NCBI GenBank assembly: GCA_018340375.1
Contig: JAFFJZ010000003.1
Location: 12,462,001 to 12,526,000, forward strand
Direction of reading: 5' to 3'
Source: Gonatopus flavifemur
Taxonomy: Eukaryota; Arthropoda; Insecta; Hymenoptera; Dryinidae
DNA length: 64,000 nt
Shown here: positions 13,301-25,907 of the stretch, piece after piece
Position numbering within the stretch: the stretch's first letter is position 1
How the letters are laid out: each line of letters starts with the position of its first letter
Position numbers and translations under genes: made by a program
Notes under the pieces: generated by a model
The model's input: only the letters and a program-made list of their open reading frames with translations
Told to the model about the DNA's origin: nothing
Database searches by the model: none

Positions 13301-15560
13301 GATCAATTTTAGGTTCACTATGGAAGAAAATGATCGGAATCTTCTACTATGCAGCAATCGGAAAATTCTGATCGTCGGAGGGGAAATCAATCAATGCCGG
13401 TGCATTTGTATGAAATTCGCCATAAACTTGACTGCGATCGCAAATTTCATGAGACCTTCACCAATATTTCACAGTAAATTTCCAGATAAATACAGGAAAT
13501 TCTTAACGCAGGTATGTGTTGATTACTTCACATGAAAATCAATTCTCAGCAGTACCCAAATGTTGGCTATTCTAGCGACATATTTCAGCCCCGATAGAAC
13601 AGCTAATTTCTTAGCAACATTGGCTAAAATTCAGCTATAGGAGCTCAAAAAATTGTCGTCCATCTCACATCTAATTACTTCTCTCCGGGCACATTCTATC
13701 TATACATGAGGGTTATCGTGGCAAAACCACCAATTTCCGTTTTTCATGGTTTTTCATTTGATTCATTTGATTTTAAATAAAAATGAAATACCTTGTAGGG
13801 CTGTATTTCCGAATATCATGCAATTAATAGATGGAACAGTTTTTTTCGTTGATACTGAAGAGGTTCTAGAAATGTGGATTGTTGGTTTTGTTAAAAGATC
13901 CCTCACATCAAGTTTCCCTCACTGTAAAAGTTTTACAGTGTTAATTTTAGATGATTTTATATTCAACGAATGTCCAAGAAAACCTCTACATATTCATACC
14001 TTCATTTTAGAATCAATCAACGTATGTTGAAATTTCTTGCTCTCTCAGCGTAAACGTTGTATCGGGGAAGGAAAATTGAAGGTGCGATAAAATAAAACAT
14101 TCAGAGCTCTGGAACTGAAGAATAAGTGATATAACTCACATATGAAACAAAATCCTGATTTTTAGACTAATTTTAGGGATCTTTTTGCTAAAATTTGTAT
14201 CGAATGCCCACTATTCCTCCGGAGATAGCCGTATTCAAGAGTTTTCACTCTGGAAATGTGTAAAGCTCAAGAATTTATGAACGTTTCAAGTTGTCCGAGA
14301 TAGAAATGCACAAGAAATATCTAGTTTCTTTTATGGATATTTTATAAAATTCGATAAAAACATCACCACCTCTAATCCGGAAGATTTGATATACATTCTG
14401 GTGACATCAAACTTTATAAATTTTCATTCAAAATTATAATCTCATTTCGATTCTCGAAATCTGCACTTTCACAGATTATTTTACTTTATTCATCAACTTT
14501 GCTACTGTAGTTTGAGCTCGAATCTGAGTTTTCCTTCAAGGAATTTGGAATTGAATTATAGGAATGAAGAGGAATGAAAGGCCATCGAAACATCCCGACT
14601 AGAAATTCGCCCGTTAAGGCATGATCAGGTACAAGTCTGGATCGAGTGAAATTGCTTTTTATTCTGATCTAATCAGAGTTCGACAAGGTTATGGAATCAC
14701 GTCTTGGTCAGTTCTTCATACATTTGCTCCAAGTAAACGAGCTCGTTTCTCTCATGAAGATATTTGTGAGCGGGTAAAAAGACTGCATCTCATTAGGATC
14801 TGATACGTAATCCTGACATGAAATATTGATTTTTCGATGAAGACTGCGACAAGGATGTTGAACAGGGTCCTTATCGGGGCCTGATAGGTTTGCCTCGGAT
14901 ACAGTCTTCTTCCCATACAACAAGATGACATCAGGTAATGTAATGAAGACCACGTAGAGCCGTTCCATGTATTCCTGTTTTGAAATATTCATTTCACAAC
15001 ATACTCAACTTCGCATTTTTTTCCTGGTTTATTGGTACTTTTCTCAATTAGATTACTTCAAAAAGCCCCGATCATCCGACTAGGGTTACATATATGATCT
15101 TGTTTCGATTGGGTTCAATTATCAGGACCTGACTACTCAATCGGATCGACTCTAGCACTTTTTCTAGCCGGGATCTCCCAAGAATACTATCCCGCATTAG
15201 GTATAGAATTGAAGAAGAGAGCAATGGAAGTAATTGTATATCAATAAAAATTACATTGATGTTGTGTACATGCGACACAAATATCGGACCAAATCGTACC
15301 GATAGCGTATGAATGAAACTTTCGAATGGTACTCCAGCTCCAACTATTTTGAAGATAAAACAATCCTTGAAAGGGCAAAACCTAGAAAATTTTCCATCCT
15401 ATGAAAACGGATGACGATAATATTACTGTTAGGATATGAATGGTTCTACTCATGAGGGTTGCATAGTTGGAAACAAGGATCAATAACAGTACAAGTACAG
15501 ACACCAGAGTGTCAGTTCTCACAGTTTTCACTGAAAATCAATTCACTTCCTTTCAAATAA
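10383..15560. other. Intergenic, AT-rich, with repeat traces only
   Basis: Possible small elements are at about 11850-12035 (ACACTGAAACAAAGG at the left, TTTTTCTCTGTGTACA at the right) and 13552-13640 (GGCTA/TAGC words). A short hairpin CCTTATCGGGGCCTGATAGG sits at 14871-14890. No coding exon was recognised. Confidence 0.45.
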
Positions 15561-15638
15561 ACCACTTCGTTTTCTTCGAGATTTTCCACTTGCAGGAATC
15601 GCACACTCTTTCACTTGCACAACTCGAGCATAACTTAC

Positions 15639-15900
15639 CTTGAATCCGTCGTGACTCCCAACGGGAAAAACAAAAAACCGATCTCGATGTGGTTCTCCTG
15701 GACAAGCGAATTTTCCGATTGCCGTGATTCGTTTCGTCTTTCGGTTACGCGATGCCGCGATCGGAAAAAAGCTCACGACTCCTCGGTGGCAAGAAACTCG
15801 AGATTTTAGCCGAAAGAAAGTTCCTTCTAAACGACGCGCACACACATACCCACGCACTCACACTGTTTATCGGCTGGTGGTAGACCGTGTAGATTAACGA
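15639..15900 (-). other. Candidate first exon of an unannotated minus-strand transcript
   Basis: A relatively GC-rich block that ends, on the minus strand, in a near-perfect donor (GGATTCAAG|GTAAGT at 15639/15638). No open frame of note begins inside it. A TGTATATCC lies about 45 bp upstream of the block. It could be a non-coding first exon, an lncRNA or chance. No downstream exon was identified in 1-15600. Confidence 0.2.
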
Positions 15901-16339
15901 TTTGCACCGGGGCAAACGACGAGTAGTAGTACGTCAAGGATATACACCGATAATGACTATTCTATTTCCTAATCCCGGCTCCGTGGCCGGCTCGAAAGGG
16001 ACAGAGCAAACTAGTGAACGATTCTCCGAACGTGAAACGAGGATGGCAATTCTAGTGCAAGAAAGTGAAATAGATCCAAGGAGAGGATGGAGGCACACAT
16101 GTATAGGAAAGACGCGTGGGAGAAAGAAAGGAAGAGTCGCGATGTGGGACACATACACGTAAAATACATCCAGTGAGACAGATGGACGGGGCAGAAGAGG
16201 AGGGAAGACAACGACGTGGAGAGATAGGTACAACGTTAGACAGATAAATAGGTATAGAAGAGGAGAGATCCCGAAGCGGCAGCGCGACGTTTGGCTATTA
16301 TGGCCAAGAGAGGGCGCGTAGGAGAGACCCACAGAGCTC

Positions 16340-16720
16340 AACTTTTCACGAGAGAACTTTAGTTGTTACGGATCGCTCTCTTCTCTTCTCTTCGGTTATG
16401 TATGGAGGGTGGGAGGGAGGGAGAGTGCGAGAGAGAGAGAAAGAAGGAGAGCGATAGGAGGGGTGAGTCACAACATGTCTCTCTTCTCTCTCTTCCTTCC
16501 TTATTTTCCAGGTGGGGAGGGCGGAGGAGGGTTCTTCTTCGTGATTCAACTCGGGAGAAGGGATGAGATGTGTGTGTGTTGCCCTGACAAAGAGAGAATG
16601 CGCAACCGACGACGTTAGAGTTAGAGCAGACAAAGAGAGGGAGAGAGAACATGGTATCTATATTTGAAAAGAGAACAAAGAGAAGAGAGCATTGAATCTG
16701 GTAGACGCGGAGAGGGGAAA
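16340..16720. repeat. Purine-rich (GA) tract
   Basis: The plus strand is dominated by GGGAGGGAG, GAGAGAGAAAG and similar words for about 350 bp. Long Ser/Arg-biased frames on both strands here are composition artefacts. Confidence 0.7.
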
Positions 16721-17008
16721 TAAGATGAAGAAGGAAAATACATTGCTCCAACGTGGAAACGAGGGAGACGGTTTGACTCTTCTCGGTCAGTGGTGGAATC
16801 GACACCGCGTCCGTTCGCGTCTTGTGGAAAATTGGCGTGGCCAGGGCTGGCGTTGGCGAGTGGTGGGGCACCAATTGCGAAGCGCCTACAAAAATACGCC
16901 ACTCGTTTCCAGTGGCAGCGATGGCAACGCCGGCTTGTGTGACACACCAGAACGTTACGTACCGTTCACATACATACTACCTACCGTTGTCCCATCTCAC
17001 TTATAAAT

Positions 17009-17030
17009 GTATATATATATATATACATAT
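17009..17030. repeat. TA dinucleotide microsatellite
   Basis: An uninterrupted TA run followed by CATATGTATATAC. Confidence 0.8.
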
Positions 17031-17665
17031 GTATATACTTTCGATCCCCATCTTTTTTGCTTTTACCCTGTTCTCTTTTTCTTACTTTCTTTCCTCCTCG
17101 ATGTGTCTTTTGCCCTCTCGCGTAAAGATGTACGAATAGATTATATATGGGAAGATGGTTGAACAGCAATGTAGTTTTTCATTTCGTTCGCGATATACGT
17201 ACAGATCTTGCGCTTTCCGACCCCAAAGTTTGTTGTCAGCGTATTTCGTTTTTCAATGCTTCGAATCTTTTATGTTTTCTTTATATTTGGACACAATGGA
17301 GCGTACTTACTCGTGTGCTCGCGACTCACGATTCTGTACAAGTTATGGCCTTGGTATGATACACGTTTCTATTCTTTTGCTACTGGAAATAAGCAAAAAT
17401 GATAGATTTCAACGTTTTTCCCTCGACCTTCCCCGCTGAAAGTTCCAGGCGGAACGCGGCAAAACGCGGCGGAACAATCTCTACCGAGTATGGCAGCCCG
17501 TTTGATCGGGTATTCCAAGTTGGGACAAAAACCATGGATAGCCTGACAACGATTATTCGCCCGATTTTGCCAAACTTTTTCAGCTCAAGAGTCTCAAAGT
17601 CAACAAGATGATTCTCTCATCGATGAAGAATCCTGACTCCTTCTTTTGCTTTTTCTAATCTCTAA

Positions 17666-17890
17666 AATTTGTAGAGTGAGATTTTACTCTGTAACCAGCC
17701 AAAAGTGAGCCTGTCGAAATTTTCAGTGAAATTTCTTCCACTCTTTTAGAGTGATCACTCACAGCCACTGAAATTCTAGAGTCAAGTGAGGGTTCGTTCG
17801 AAAGGAGTGAAAATCCCACTCAAAGCGGACTGGCTCATTTCTGAGACTTAGTGAAGTGAAACACGTGATTTTTCACTCTTTCAGTTTTAG
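17666..17890 (+). repeat. GAGTG/CACTC palindromic repeat family, copy 2
   Basis: Opposite orientation to copy 1 and about 95% alike by eye over CGGACTGGCTCA to TTTTTCACTCTTTCAG. The left half (GTAGAGTGAGATTTTACTC..) pairs with the right half. Confidence 0.75.
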
Positions 17891-18226
17891 AGAATATCGT
17901 TATTCGAGGAGGAAAGTTAACCTGAGCTTTCAGTAAACTGCACACAGCGACTCACAAATTCGGTAATTCATTGGCGAATTTGATGATTGAACCATTGAAA
18001 TTGGAAGCGGTGCGTTAAAACCGGGATAATCCATGTTGATGAGATAGTGAATTCTGTAACGTAATCGCCCAAGTAACGCTAAGATGTTGAGAATATTTCA
18101 TGGATACACATAGTATGTTCTTATGTATAGATACACATAGTATATCGGGATATCCGAGATTTTTCAAGTTTCAAAGTATATCAATCATCTCTCCTTTGTT
18201 ATACGCTCAATGCTTTCACATAGTTT

Positions 18227-18315
18227 CGAAATTATATATAATTTATGTACAATTCGATATAATTTATATATAAATTATATATAAGTTCAATAATTTTTGA
18301 AAATATTCCCACTCT
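18227..18315. repeat. AT-rich hairpin repeat, relative of 7877-7964
   Basis: AATTATATATAATT words in both orientations followed by TTTGAAAATATTCCCACTC, which matches the right end of the 7.9-kb element. The left end is eroded. Confidence 0.4.
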
Positions 18316-18917
18316 GGTGATTCAAGTTCATTGTCAAAGAGTCGATACATTGACCAAAACATTATTTGGTAATTCAAGCAGCAATTGACCCGAAAACAAA
18401 CTTAACAAAAATTAACAATGGTCGTTCTTTTATCACAAATCGCACTTAATCTATAGAAAAAAAAGAATTTGAAGAAGATTTTATTTTTGAATTTTTAAAA
18501 ATTCATTTCACTTCAAAATATTCGGTTTTCATCTACTGAAATCAACATCCCGCGTACTGAATTATTCAAACCACTACCACAAAGATTAACTCAATTCGTG
18601 TGGTTGAATATAGTGGTTAAAGATGAAATAACTGCCACAATCCATCTGCGTATATCCAACTCAGAATAACCTCGAATAACCGCAATCGATGACAATCGAA
18701 TGAAATTCTCAGAGGATCATGAATGCTTGTGTAATTTGTGCAAAATTTGCAAATTTGATAAGGAAAAAGAGACACAAGTATTGAAATTTGTACTACTCGT
18801 AAAGTTTTATAATATCCTGTACTATTCATTAAAACTGGAAGTTAAATTCATTATTCAAACAAATAACATTATTGAGAGGATAATGAAGAGCATTGCGGGT
18901 TCGATGTTTTACGTTCT

Positions 18918-19287
18918 ACACGGAGAAAAAGGAATTCGCTGTGGCAGCGAAATCTACTTTTGCTGGGTTCCTTTTGCCAGAGCAGCGAATTTTTTGCTGT
19001 GACAGCAAACTATTTACTGTTCCAGCAATCTTGTTAGCTGCGACAGCGAATTTTTAGCTGTGGCAGCAAAAAATGTTCGCTATCCCAGCAAAATTTGTTT
19101 GCTATTCTGTATATAATACTGAAAATTTGCTGGCGGAGCAAACATTCTTTGCTGCCACAGCTAAAAAATTGCTGTCGTAGCTAATACGATTGCTGTTATA
19201 GCAAATTTTTAGCCAGGTCAGCAAAAAATTTTGCTATTCTATATATAATCCCTTGATTTGCTGCGTCAGCAAATTTTTTCTCTAGTT
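18918..19287. repeat. GCTG..CAGC palindrome-array element, copy A (uninterrupted)
   Basis: It begins ACACGGAGAAAAA and ends TTTTTTCTCTAGTTG, with about a dozen copies of a 15-17-bp imperfect palindrome (TTTGCTGTGACAGCAAA and variants) between. The centre is CTATTCTGTATATAATACTG. The internal order matches the elements at 40124-40860, 58138-58805 and 58876-59174. Confidence 0.8.
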
Positions 19288-19395
19288 GAAATTGTTTTGT
19301 CTGATCATAATTTTCCGAAATAGTATCAGAGGTGGATACAGAAGTTTTGGCCACCCTCTCTTTTTTTCAGAATCACTTTGAGCCAAGTTTAGGAA

Positions 19396-19688
19396 TTAAC
19401 CTTCTGGGGATACACTGGGTCAAAATGACCAATCCTTCATTGCGAAAAGTTGTATATCTCTGAAAAAGCACCTTTACATTTCTTTAAATATTGAAAAAAC
19501 TATGAATTATAGAGCGAAGCGGGTTTCGGATTCGTATTCTGCAGACTTGAGCGATGAATTTGAAAGAAAAAAACATTGCTCTGTGATGTTTCAAAGCCGA
19601 GATATGAGCGATCAAAAAACACTTGGATCAAACTGGTCTATTGTATCCCATGTGTGAGGAAACTATAAGTGTATCCCCAAAGGGTTAA
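19396..19688. mobile_element. piggyBac-type MITE with TTAA target duplication
   Basis: TTAA (19396-19399) is followed by CCTTCTGGGGATACACT. The other end reads AGTGTATCCCCAAAGGG and then TTAA (19685-19688). The 17-bp terminal repeats match at 15 positions. TTAA duplication is diagnostic of piggyBac transposition. The 285-bp element has no transposase, so it is non-autonomous. Confidence 0.8.
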
Positions 19689-21108
19689 CATAGAATAACT
19701 CATGAAAACCGACGCAAAACCATTTCTTCAGTGTATTTGAACATTCATAAATTTGTAGAAATTTCTTAACGCATAAACATAATAAATAATATTGCAGAAA
19801 GGAACGAATATTCTGAAGAAAAAGAGAACGAATAGTCCATTCTACTCAGAAATGAATTTCTTTGTTTTTCATGTTTTTTCATGTTTATGTGTATACAAAT
19901 GAAACTTACATGCAAAATAGATGACGAAGGAATTTTTTCTTGCAACGGATTGTACCTTCCACAAAGAATGCACTGGGAAAACCAAAGTGACGATAATTAA
20001 CGTGAAAAGCTCGAAGGAAGCACTTTGCCGTTGATCAACGATGGCGACGAAATTTACGACGGCAGAAGCCGCGTGAGAATGACGTACGATGATGAGACAT
20101 TGATACAAAAGTCACGCGAAGGGGAGTTATACGACGTAAAAAAATAAAGCGGGACAACTGAATGTTGAAATTTCAATCCGAAATTCGCAGGAACAATTTA
20201 TGTATTGAAAAATGAACGAAAGTGGAACGATTGGAGTTTGGAGTGATGAATTATAATTCCTGTCAACAGATTTTTTAGTTCTTTTATCGATTGCAGAGAA
20301 TCAAATTAAATCAAATTCCACGAGTGACGCGAATGACGAGTCTTGTGATATTTAACAAAGTTTTATTTATTCAACCCCAGATATTAGTTATTATCGATCA
20401 CAAAATTGAAATTCTTGAAATATTTCATAAAACCATGTAAAGTTTTACGACTTTTTAAATATATCAATTAACAACAAAAATTAAATAATATCGATGTATA
20501 AAAAATGTTGATCAACTCGAAGGGAATAATAACAAACAACGTGAACAAAATCTGTTTACCAATTATTTTGATTTCAGTGAACATATTGATGATCGGCGAA
20601 CCGTTGAATGAATCTAAGGTAATTAACTCGTTGGCTTATCGTTGGCTTTTGGTAGGGAAACTTGATGACTTTCACTGCACTCTTGGTGATTTGCGCGAGA
20701 GCTTCATAAGCGGCTTGCCACAGTTTCGAATTAGGTATTCTCATCAATGAACCGTATCTTGAATCAAAGATGCACAAGGGAGAGAGCATTACTTGGGATA
20801 ACGAGAAAGATAAAGAGAGAGAATAATTTCTACATAACTAGGAGAAGAATTATAATATAAAGGTGTACGAAAGGGGGAAAAATGATGTCAATAAAGGGAT
20901 GCTCGTTCAAAGAGACGAGATGAACCCAGATGAATAAAGAAGAAGAAGAAATGAAATCGAGAGGTGAGAGGAACAGGGAGAAAAAGAGATATATAGAGTA
21001 AAGGTTATTTGCACCGAGTTGTCTTTTTTTTCCACTACTTTTTGTTCGAACAGTTTGTCGAACGGCTCAGCCGGCTGATCTGCGGGATGATGAGCATGAA
21101 CTACATTC

Positions 21109-21138
21109 TATATAAAACCCGAGCGAGCATTTTAAGCC
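21109..21138 (+). promoter_or_regulatory. Candidate TATA-box promoter
   Basis: TATATAAAA (21109-21117) fits the TATA consensus and is followed by a GC-richer stretch. A CRE-like TCACGTCAT sits at 21187-21195. The first downstream ATG (21216) opens only 52 codons, ending TGA at 21372-21374. No clear initiator was identified. Confidence 0.2.
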
Positions 21139-23762
21139 CCGGACGAATGCGCTTTCGACGTACAGAGGAGAACGGGCCACGTCACATCACGTCATCGATC
21201 GTCTAACGAGAGTGGATGTCGTCTTTAAACGATTTTCTTGCTTCCACGTTTTGTCGTTGTTCATACATTTTCATATATAAACTTTCTTTTCTGTCGAAGA
21301 AATTCACGAAACGTCAAAACAACATTCAAAATCGCGACGAGACGAATTGGTCTTTTGATTTGGAACACGCGTGAAATATTCTTTTGGTTCATCCGAGGCA
21401 AGGATCGAGGGAAGGAAGGAAGAGTTTCTTCAAGTCTGCGCCGTGGTGAACCTGGGACGCCGTTGACACGGTTGTTACTTCGTGTACATCCGCGAGATGC
21501 TGACAAGTCAATTGGTCAATGAGGAAAATTGGCTAAGAGTAGTTCATGAATGGATTGCGCGGTGAATAAAGTAGCTGCAGCGTGTTAGTATAGGTTTATG
21601 GAAGCAAGCCGGTTTTAGCTACGCTAATAGCATAGTAATGCTGGCTGATCTTTTCGAAATCCCGTAAGAGCATTAACCGCTCGCACGTGAGCAAGTTAAA
21701 TTGCTATGTTGTGGGTATATACCAAGAGAGAGAAGGAGAGAGAAAGAGACCGAGAGCGGGTATACGCGAGGAGTGGTATCACCTGTTTATACAGAGCGTA
21801 TCAAAAGAAGGGAAGACCGTGAAGAGGACACAACAAGCGAATTGGAAATAAGCTTTCGGAAGGACTTTTGGCACCGCTTTGTAACGTATTCGAATCGAAA
21901 TCGACGTCTAAGATCCATATAGGATTTTAACACCTCGATTGTTGTTCAACCAGCGTCGTTCAAACTCTAACAACCAGATGAACTTCAGATAACGATCTTC
22001 ATATCGGATTTCAATTTATGCGTACAGTGTTGTACGAAATTTAAGGATTATCATTTTCTTTTGCAACATTCAACCCATTTCGATGGGGTATATCGTGTCG
22101 TGCCTTATCAAAATTTGTCGAATACCGTCAAGGTATTGGTTTCTTTTATGCAAAAATCTCAGATGTAGAGGATACAGTTTTTATTTAAAAGTAGAATCGG
22201 GGAATACACGTCATATAATTCTAAGAAGTACAGTAACGCTTTGAAGAATCGCAAAATCTATTCCTTGCGTATAAAATGCATTCGAATCCCTTCCTCAGTA
22301 GAAATTGTGCAATTTACTAGCAAATGTTTGGTTATTCCATGGGACAGGTGTTATAAAACCAATGAATCGCTAGAGCATTTCTACTAGGGTTACTACCTAG
22401 TTAGGCTAATTAGAGTTTAGAAGGATCCAAGATGAAAATGTGCCATATATGTTTACATTGTTTGGGATGCTATAAAAATAAATGAAAATATTTGTTCCTT
22501 GATTGTAGAGAGGAAAAGAGTTAACCTTCGATAATATTGGATAAAAAGAATGACTGTATTAACAGGGAATAATGGTTCACAAATACCCTACTCGTCAATG
22601 AAACCAGATTACTATAAGCATTCTTATTTGTCCCTCACGGTAGCTGCGTGAAATTCAATCTATCCAACCTCGTCATTCATTCCTACAGGACTAACTCTGG
22701 CTTATATTCGTATCTACGATTCATCTTGACTGTTGTACGTACTTTCATCGTGACGTCGTTACCACACTACCGTTGGATCCGTATAATGTAAATTCAATCA
22801 ACTCTATCGATACACGTTACGAAGTCCATTATGAGAATTATTATATCCCATGACATCCTCCCACATAAATACTTCAACTTTTTTTTTTCTTCTCTTTTCC
22901 TTCTTACCGTGACAAGTTGAACTTTCCCGTGGAACTACCATCCGTGAACGACGCATGATTGATCGTGAATAGATATAATCGAAATCAGGGAATGGGTATC
23001 AGATGTCTTGACGTTATAGGGCTTTGTTGTGAATACCACGGAATTCTATTATTTTCCTGCAATGAAAACATTTTGCCAGTCATAGTGGAGAGTGAAGCAT
23101 CGCCAAAGTGTCTCAGGGGGCATCAAATATAAGAGTATATATATGTATACACTCGTGGATCAAAAAAATGAGAGGATGTAATCATACCTTGTTATCATCG
23201 AAACACTTGGTAAATGTAATGATTGACACAGAAATTTCGATTCATCGTTATATAGTGATAAAACGTACAAAAATGACGTCGAAATGCGTGTAATAATTCG
23301 GTTCGTTCTTTCACGGTTGCATCAACAACGAGTAGAAAAAAGAGAGATGAGTGGGAAGAGACGAGCGAAGCTGGTTGCCAAGCTCCCGCAGAGGACCTCA
23401 ATCCTACAGCCCATTCATGCGATTCTGCAGAGTAATACTCGCGGGATTTGAGATATCGATCGTATATTTGGTCAATACGAAATTGATTTTGAACAGTCAT
23501 TTCAGTTCATCTTTATCATCATTATCCTGGTCGTTCTACCACGCATTTTGTTTATTTTATCCAAATGTAACAGGTACGATTATTCTCCGGTGGCATTTTC
23601 TAAGAACGACAGGTACACGCGATAAAGAACAGATCTTTCTACCGCATTCATTCATATGATGGATCGAATTTATTCTACAATGATTCTTCAGATCGTACGT
23701 GAATGAGAATAGATTCTATGATACACCGTAGACAAAAATTCCCATAGAAAACTGATAGTAAA

Positions 23763-24257
23763 ATGATGACAAAAATTCTAATTATTTTTCTCGTACTGTC
23801 TATGACAAATCTCTTCCGGTATGCCATTATTTCGATTCATACAAATTGCGTAACACCAGAAGTCAACTGGAATGGAGAAATTCAATACGTAGGAGTAAAA
23901 TGCACATCGATTCGACCGAGTTCCCACATTTATTATCCGTTCGGTAACAGCAGCGGTACCGAACCTAACGAGTTTTTGATGATTCCTGTCGATGCCACGA
24001 GGGTCCATTCAGGATGTTTGTCGAGCATTGCGTTTGGTCTCGCCTCGACACATACCTGCCGTATCTTTCTCTTTGACCTTTCCTTATTTGTCTTCTTTTT
24101 TCGTTGTCCTCTGTATTGTTCGATGCAGCAACCAGCATTGAAAGTTCCGGTGGACGTGAGAGAACACACAATATTTGTCACTTTTTATTGGAAGTTCAGC
24201 TTACTTTTTATTCGAAACATCTCTTCTCGCCTCATTTCTATTCTTCTTTTATTCTAA
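23763..24257 (+). CDS. Unrecognised 164-codon open frame with hydrophobic start
   Basis: It starts MMTKILIIFLVLSMTNLF, which would pass as a signal peptide or membrane anchor. A less hydrophobic stretch (residues about 28-90) with four Cys follows, then a Phe/Leu-rich tail. I recognise no family. The opposite strand is also open over much of it, which argues for composition. Coding status is doubtful. Confidence 0.12.
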   Translation: MMTKILIIFLVLSMTNLFRYAIISIHTNCVTPEVNWNGEIQYVGVKCTSIRPSSHIYYPFGNSSGTEPNEFLMIPVDATRVHSGCLSSIAFGLASTHTCRIFLFDLSLFVFFFRCPLYCSMQQPALKVPVDVREHTIFVTFYWKFSLLFIRNISSRLISILLLF

Positions 24258-25727
24258 ATCACAAAGTTACCTCGATATAGTATCAATCTCATTTCCCTGG
24301 ATTATATCTTTCAAGCGACCGATGAGTGTAATAATTTATAGGATTTTTTTTTACGAAATCAACCTGAATTGTAGGATGCTTGTTTTTTTTTGATAATTCA
24401 GACGTGTGCACATATTCATATTTAAATTTGATATTATATTTTATTGGACAGACTCGAATGATCTTTTATCGAATAAGATATTTTGAATCGGTGGTCTCTC
24501 TAAATACCGTCTCAAGATGATTAAATGCTCCTAGATCCAAAATACAGCCGAATATCCTGAAAGACCGAAGCGGAGTACACGTAAAAACGTGAAGAGAGGA
24601 CGAAACAAGAGATTCTTAGGACGGTAACAACAACATCCAAATTTCCCAAGGGATTCCAACGCGATATACCCTCTGCATCGAAGTGGAAAAAAAGATAGCA
24701 GGGAAACTTGGGTACAAGGGAGAAAAGAGGGGGAAGTATAAAACGAAAGGGGGTTACGGCTATTAGCGATCACAAATACGCTATTACTAGCCCATTAATA
24801 TAGCGAAAAGGCGACAGAAGAGAGATATCCACGACCATCGAGCGTACACGCACCCGTCATCGTCAAAATCGTAACACGAATCTTGCAAGCACCGAAAAGC
24901 AAGGCTCCAGAGAACTCCCATTTCCATCAAGCTCTCCACCCTGTGTTCTCTCCTCTCTTTCGCTACTCCTGCCTTTATATCTTTCAGTTACCAGCCAGCA
25001 ACGTCGGTGTAGGGTTTCGATGAACCCTAGAGACGGGTAATCCGAGATTCACTTTGTGCATAAAGTTCCGCGTGTATGGACGATACACGTTTCTTCTTCT
25101 GTCTCTCTACGTATATATATCCTATGTTTGAGGATATATGTATATCTTAGTATATTAACCAGCACAAAGTTAGGGCAAAGTGAGTATTATATACAATTCT
25201 ATTCACCAACCTTTATTAGGATTTCTACGTTATACTCTTGTACCATTTTTACAAATCGATTACGATGTTCTTCATAGGGTTTCCAGAAAACTTATCCACC
25301 GGATCTTCGTGTGCTTCGAGACACCGCTGTCAGATTTTCTGACTTCTGTTGACGTTTCCACGAAAGGTCTACAAGGTCGTTATTTGTCTGATGTTTTGCA
25401 AAACCTTCGCTAAAATCAAATTCCAGGTGTGAACGCTTCTTAACTCTCCCGAAATTTCTGTGCGTGGAAATTATTAGACTTCTCAAAGAGCTCTACGATT
25501 TTTGCTCAACATCCTAGAAAAAAATGATTTCGATTCTCCACTCAGTTTGAACTCTATTACCACATAGAAAAAAAAAGAATTCGTTTATAGCTGAAGGTTG
25601 GCTAAAAGAGCTCCAAGCATTAACCATGGAACCTTTGGCTCATTTCTTTCCTCCAGAAACTTGAAAGAAAAATGAGACATTGTGGAAAAAATAAATGTCC
25701 CGAATGTTCCCGAAGTTTGAATCGTTT

Positions 25728-25907
25728 ACACTGAGAGAAAGGTACCTAGTTGGGACAATTAAATGTTAGTTACCGCAGCTAGATTTTTATTTAAGCTAGC
25801 TAGACTCTAGTTGGGGTAAATAAAAGTCTTGCGCAATTAAATTTCCATTTACAGTGACTAAATTTTCCAGCTGTCGATTATTTGAATAGACCCTTTCTCT
25901 CAGCGTA
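25728..25907. repeat. CACTGAGAGAAAG-ended MITE
   Basis: The left end TACACTGAGAGAAAGG and right end CCTTTCTCTCAGCGTA are inverted repeats. The interior consists of CTAGTTGGG, TAGTTACCGCAGCTAG and CTAGCTAG words. About 180 bp. Confidence 0.65.

Larger units (their letters stand above)
19690..25725. other. Intergenic, repeat-poor, no supported gene
   Basis: This includes a less AT-rich block at about 20.8-22.1 kb with a TATA-like promoter candidate, a purine tract at 20.8-21.0 kb and a 164-codon open frame at 23763-24257. None has recognisable protein similarity. Confidence 0.45.

Noticed and set aside
15934..16341. 135-codon minus frame rich in Leu/Ser/Pro
   Set aside because: No domain, low-complexity composition and three other open frames over the same DNA.
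16346..16947. Several overlapping 95-171-codon frames on both strands
   Set aside because: All fall in the GA-rich tract, which lacks stops in several frames by composition.
20505..20789. Overlapping 81-codon plus and 71-codon minus frames
   Set aside because: The minus frame looks mildly protein-like but has no recognised family, splice context or neighbouring exon.
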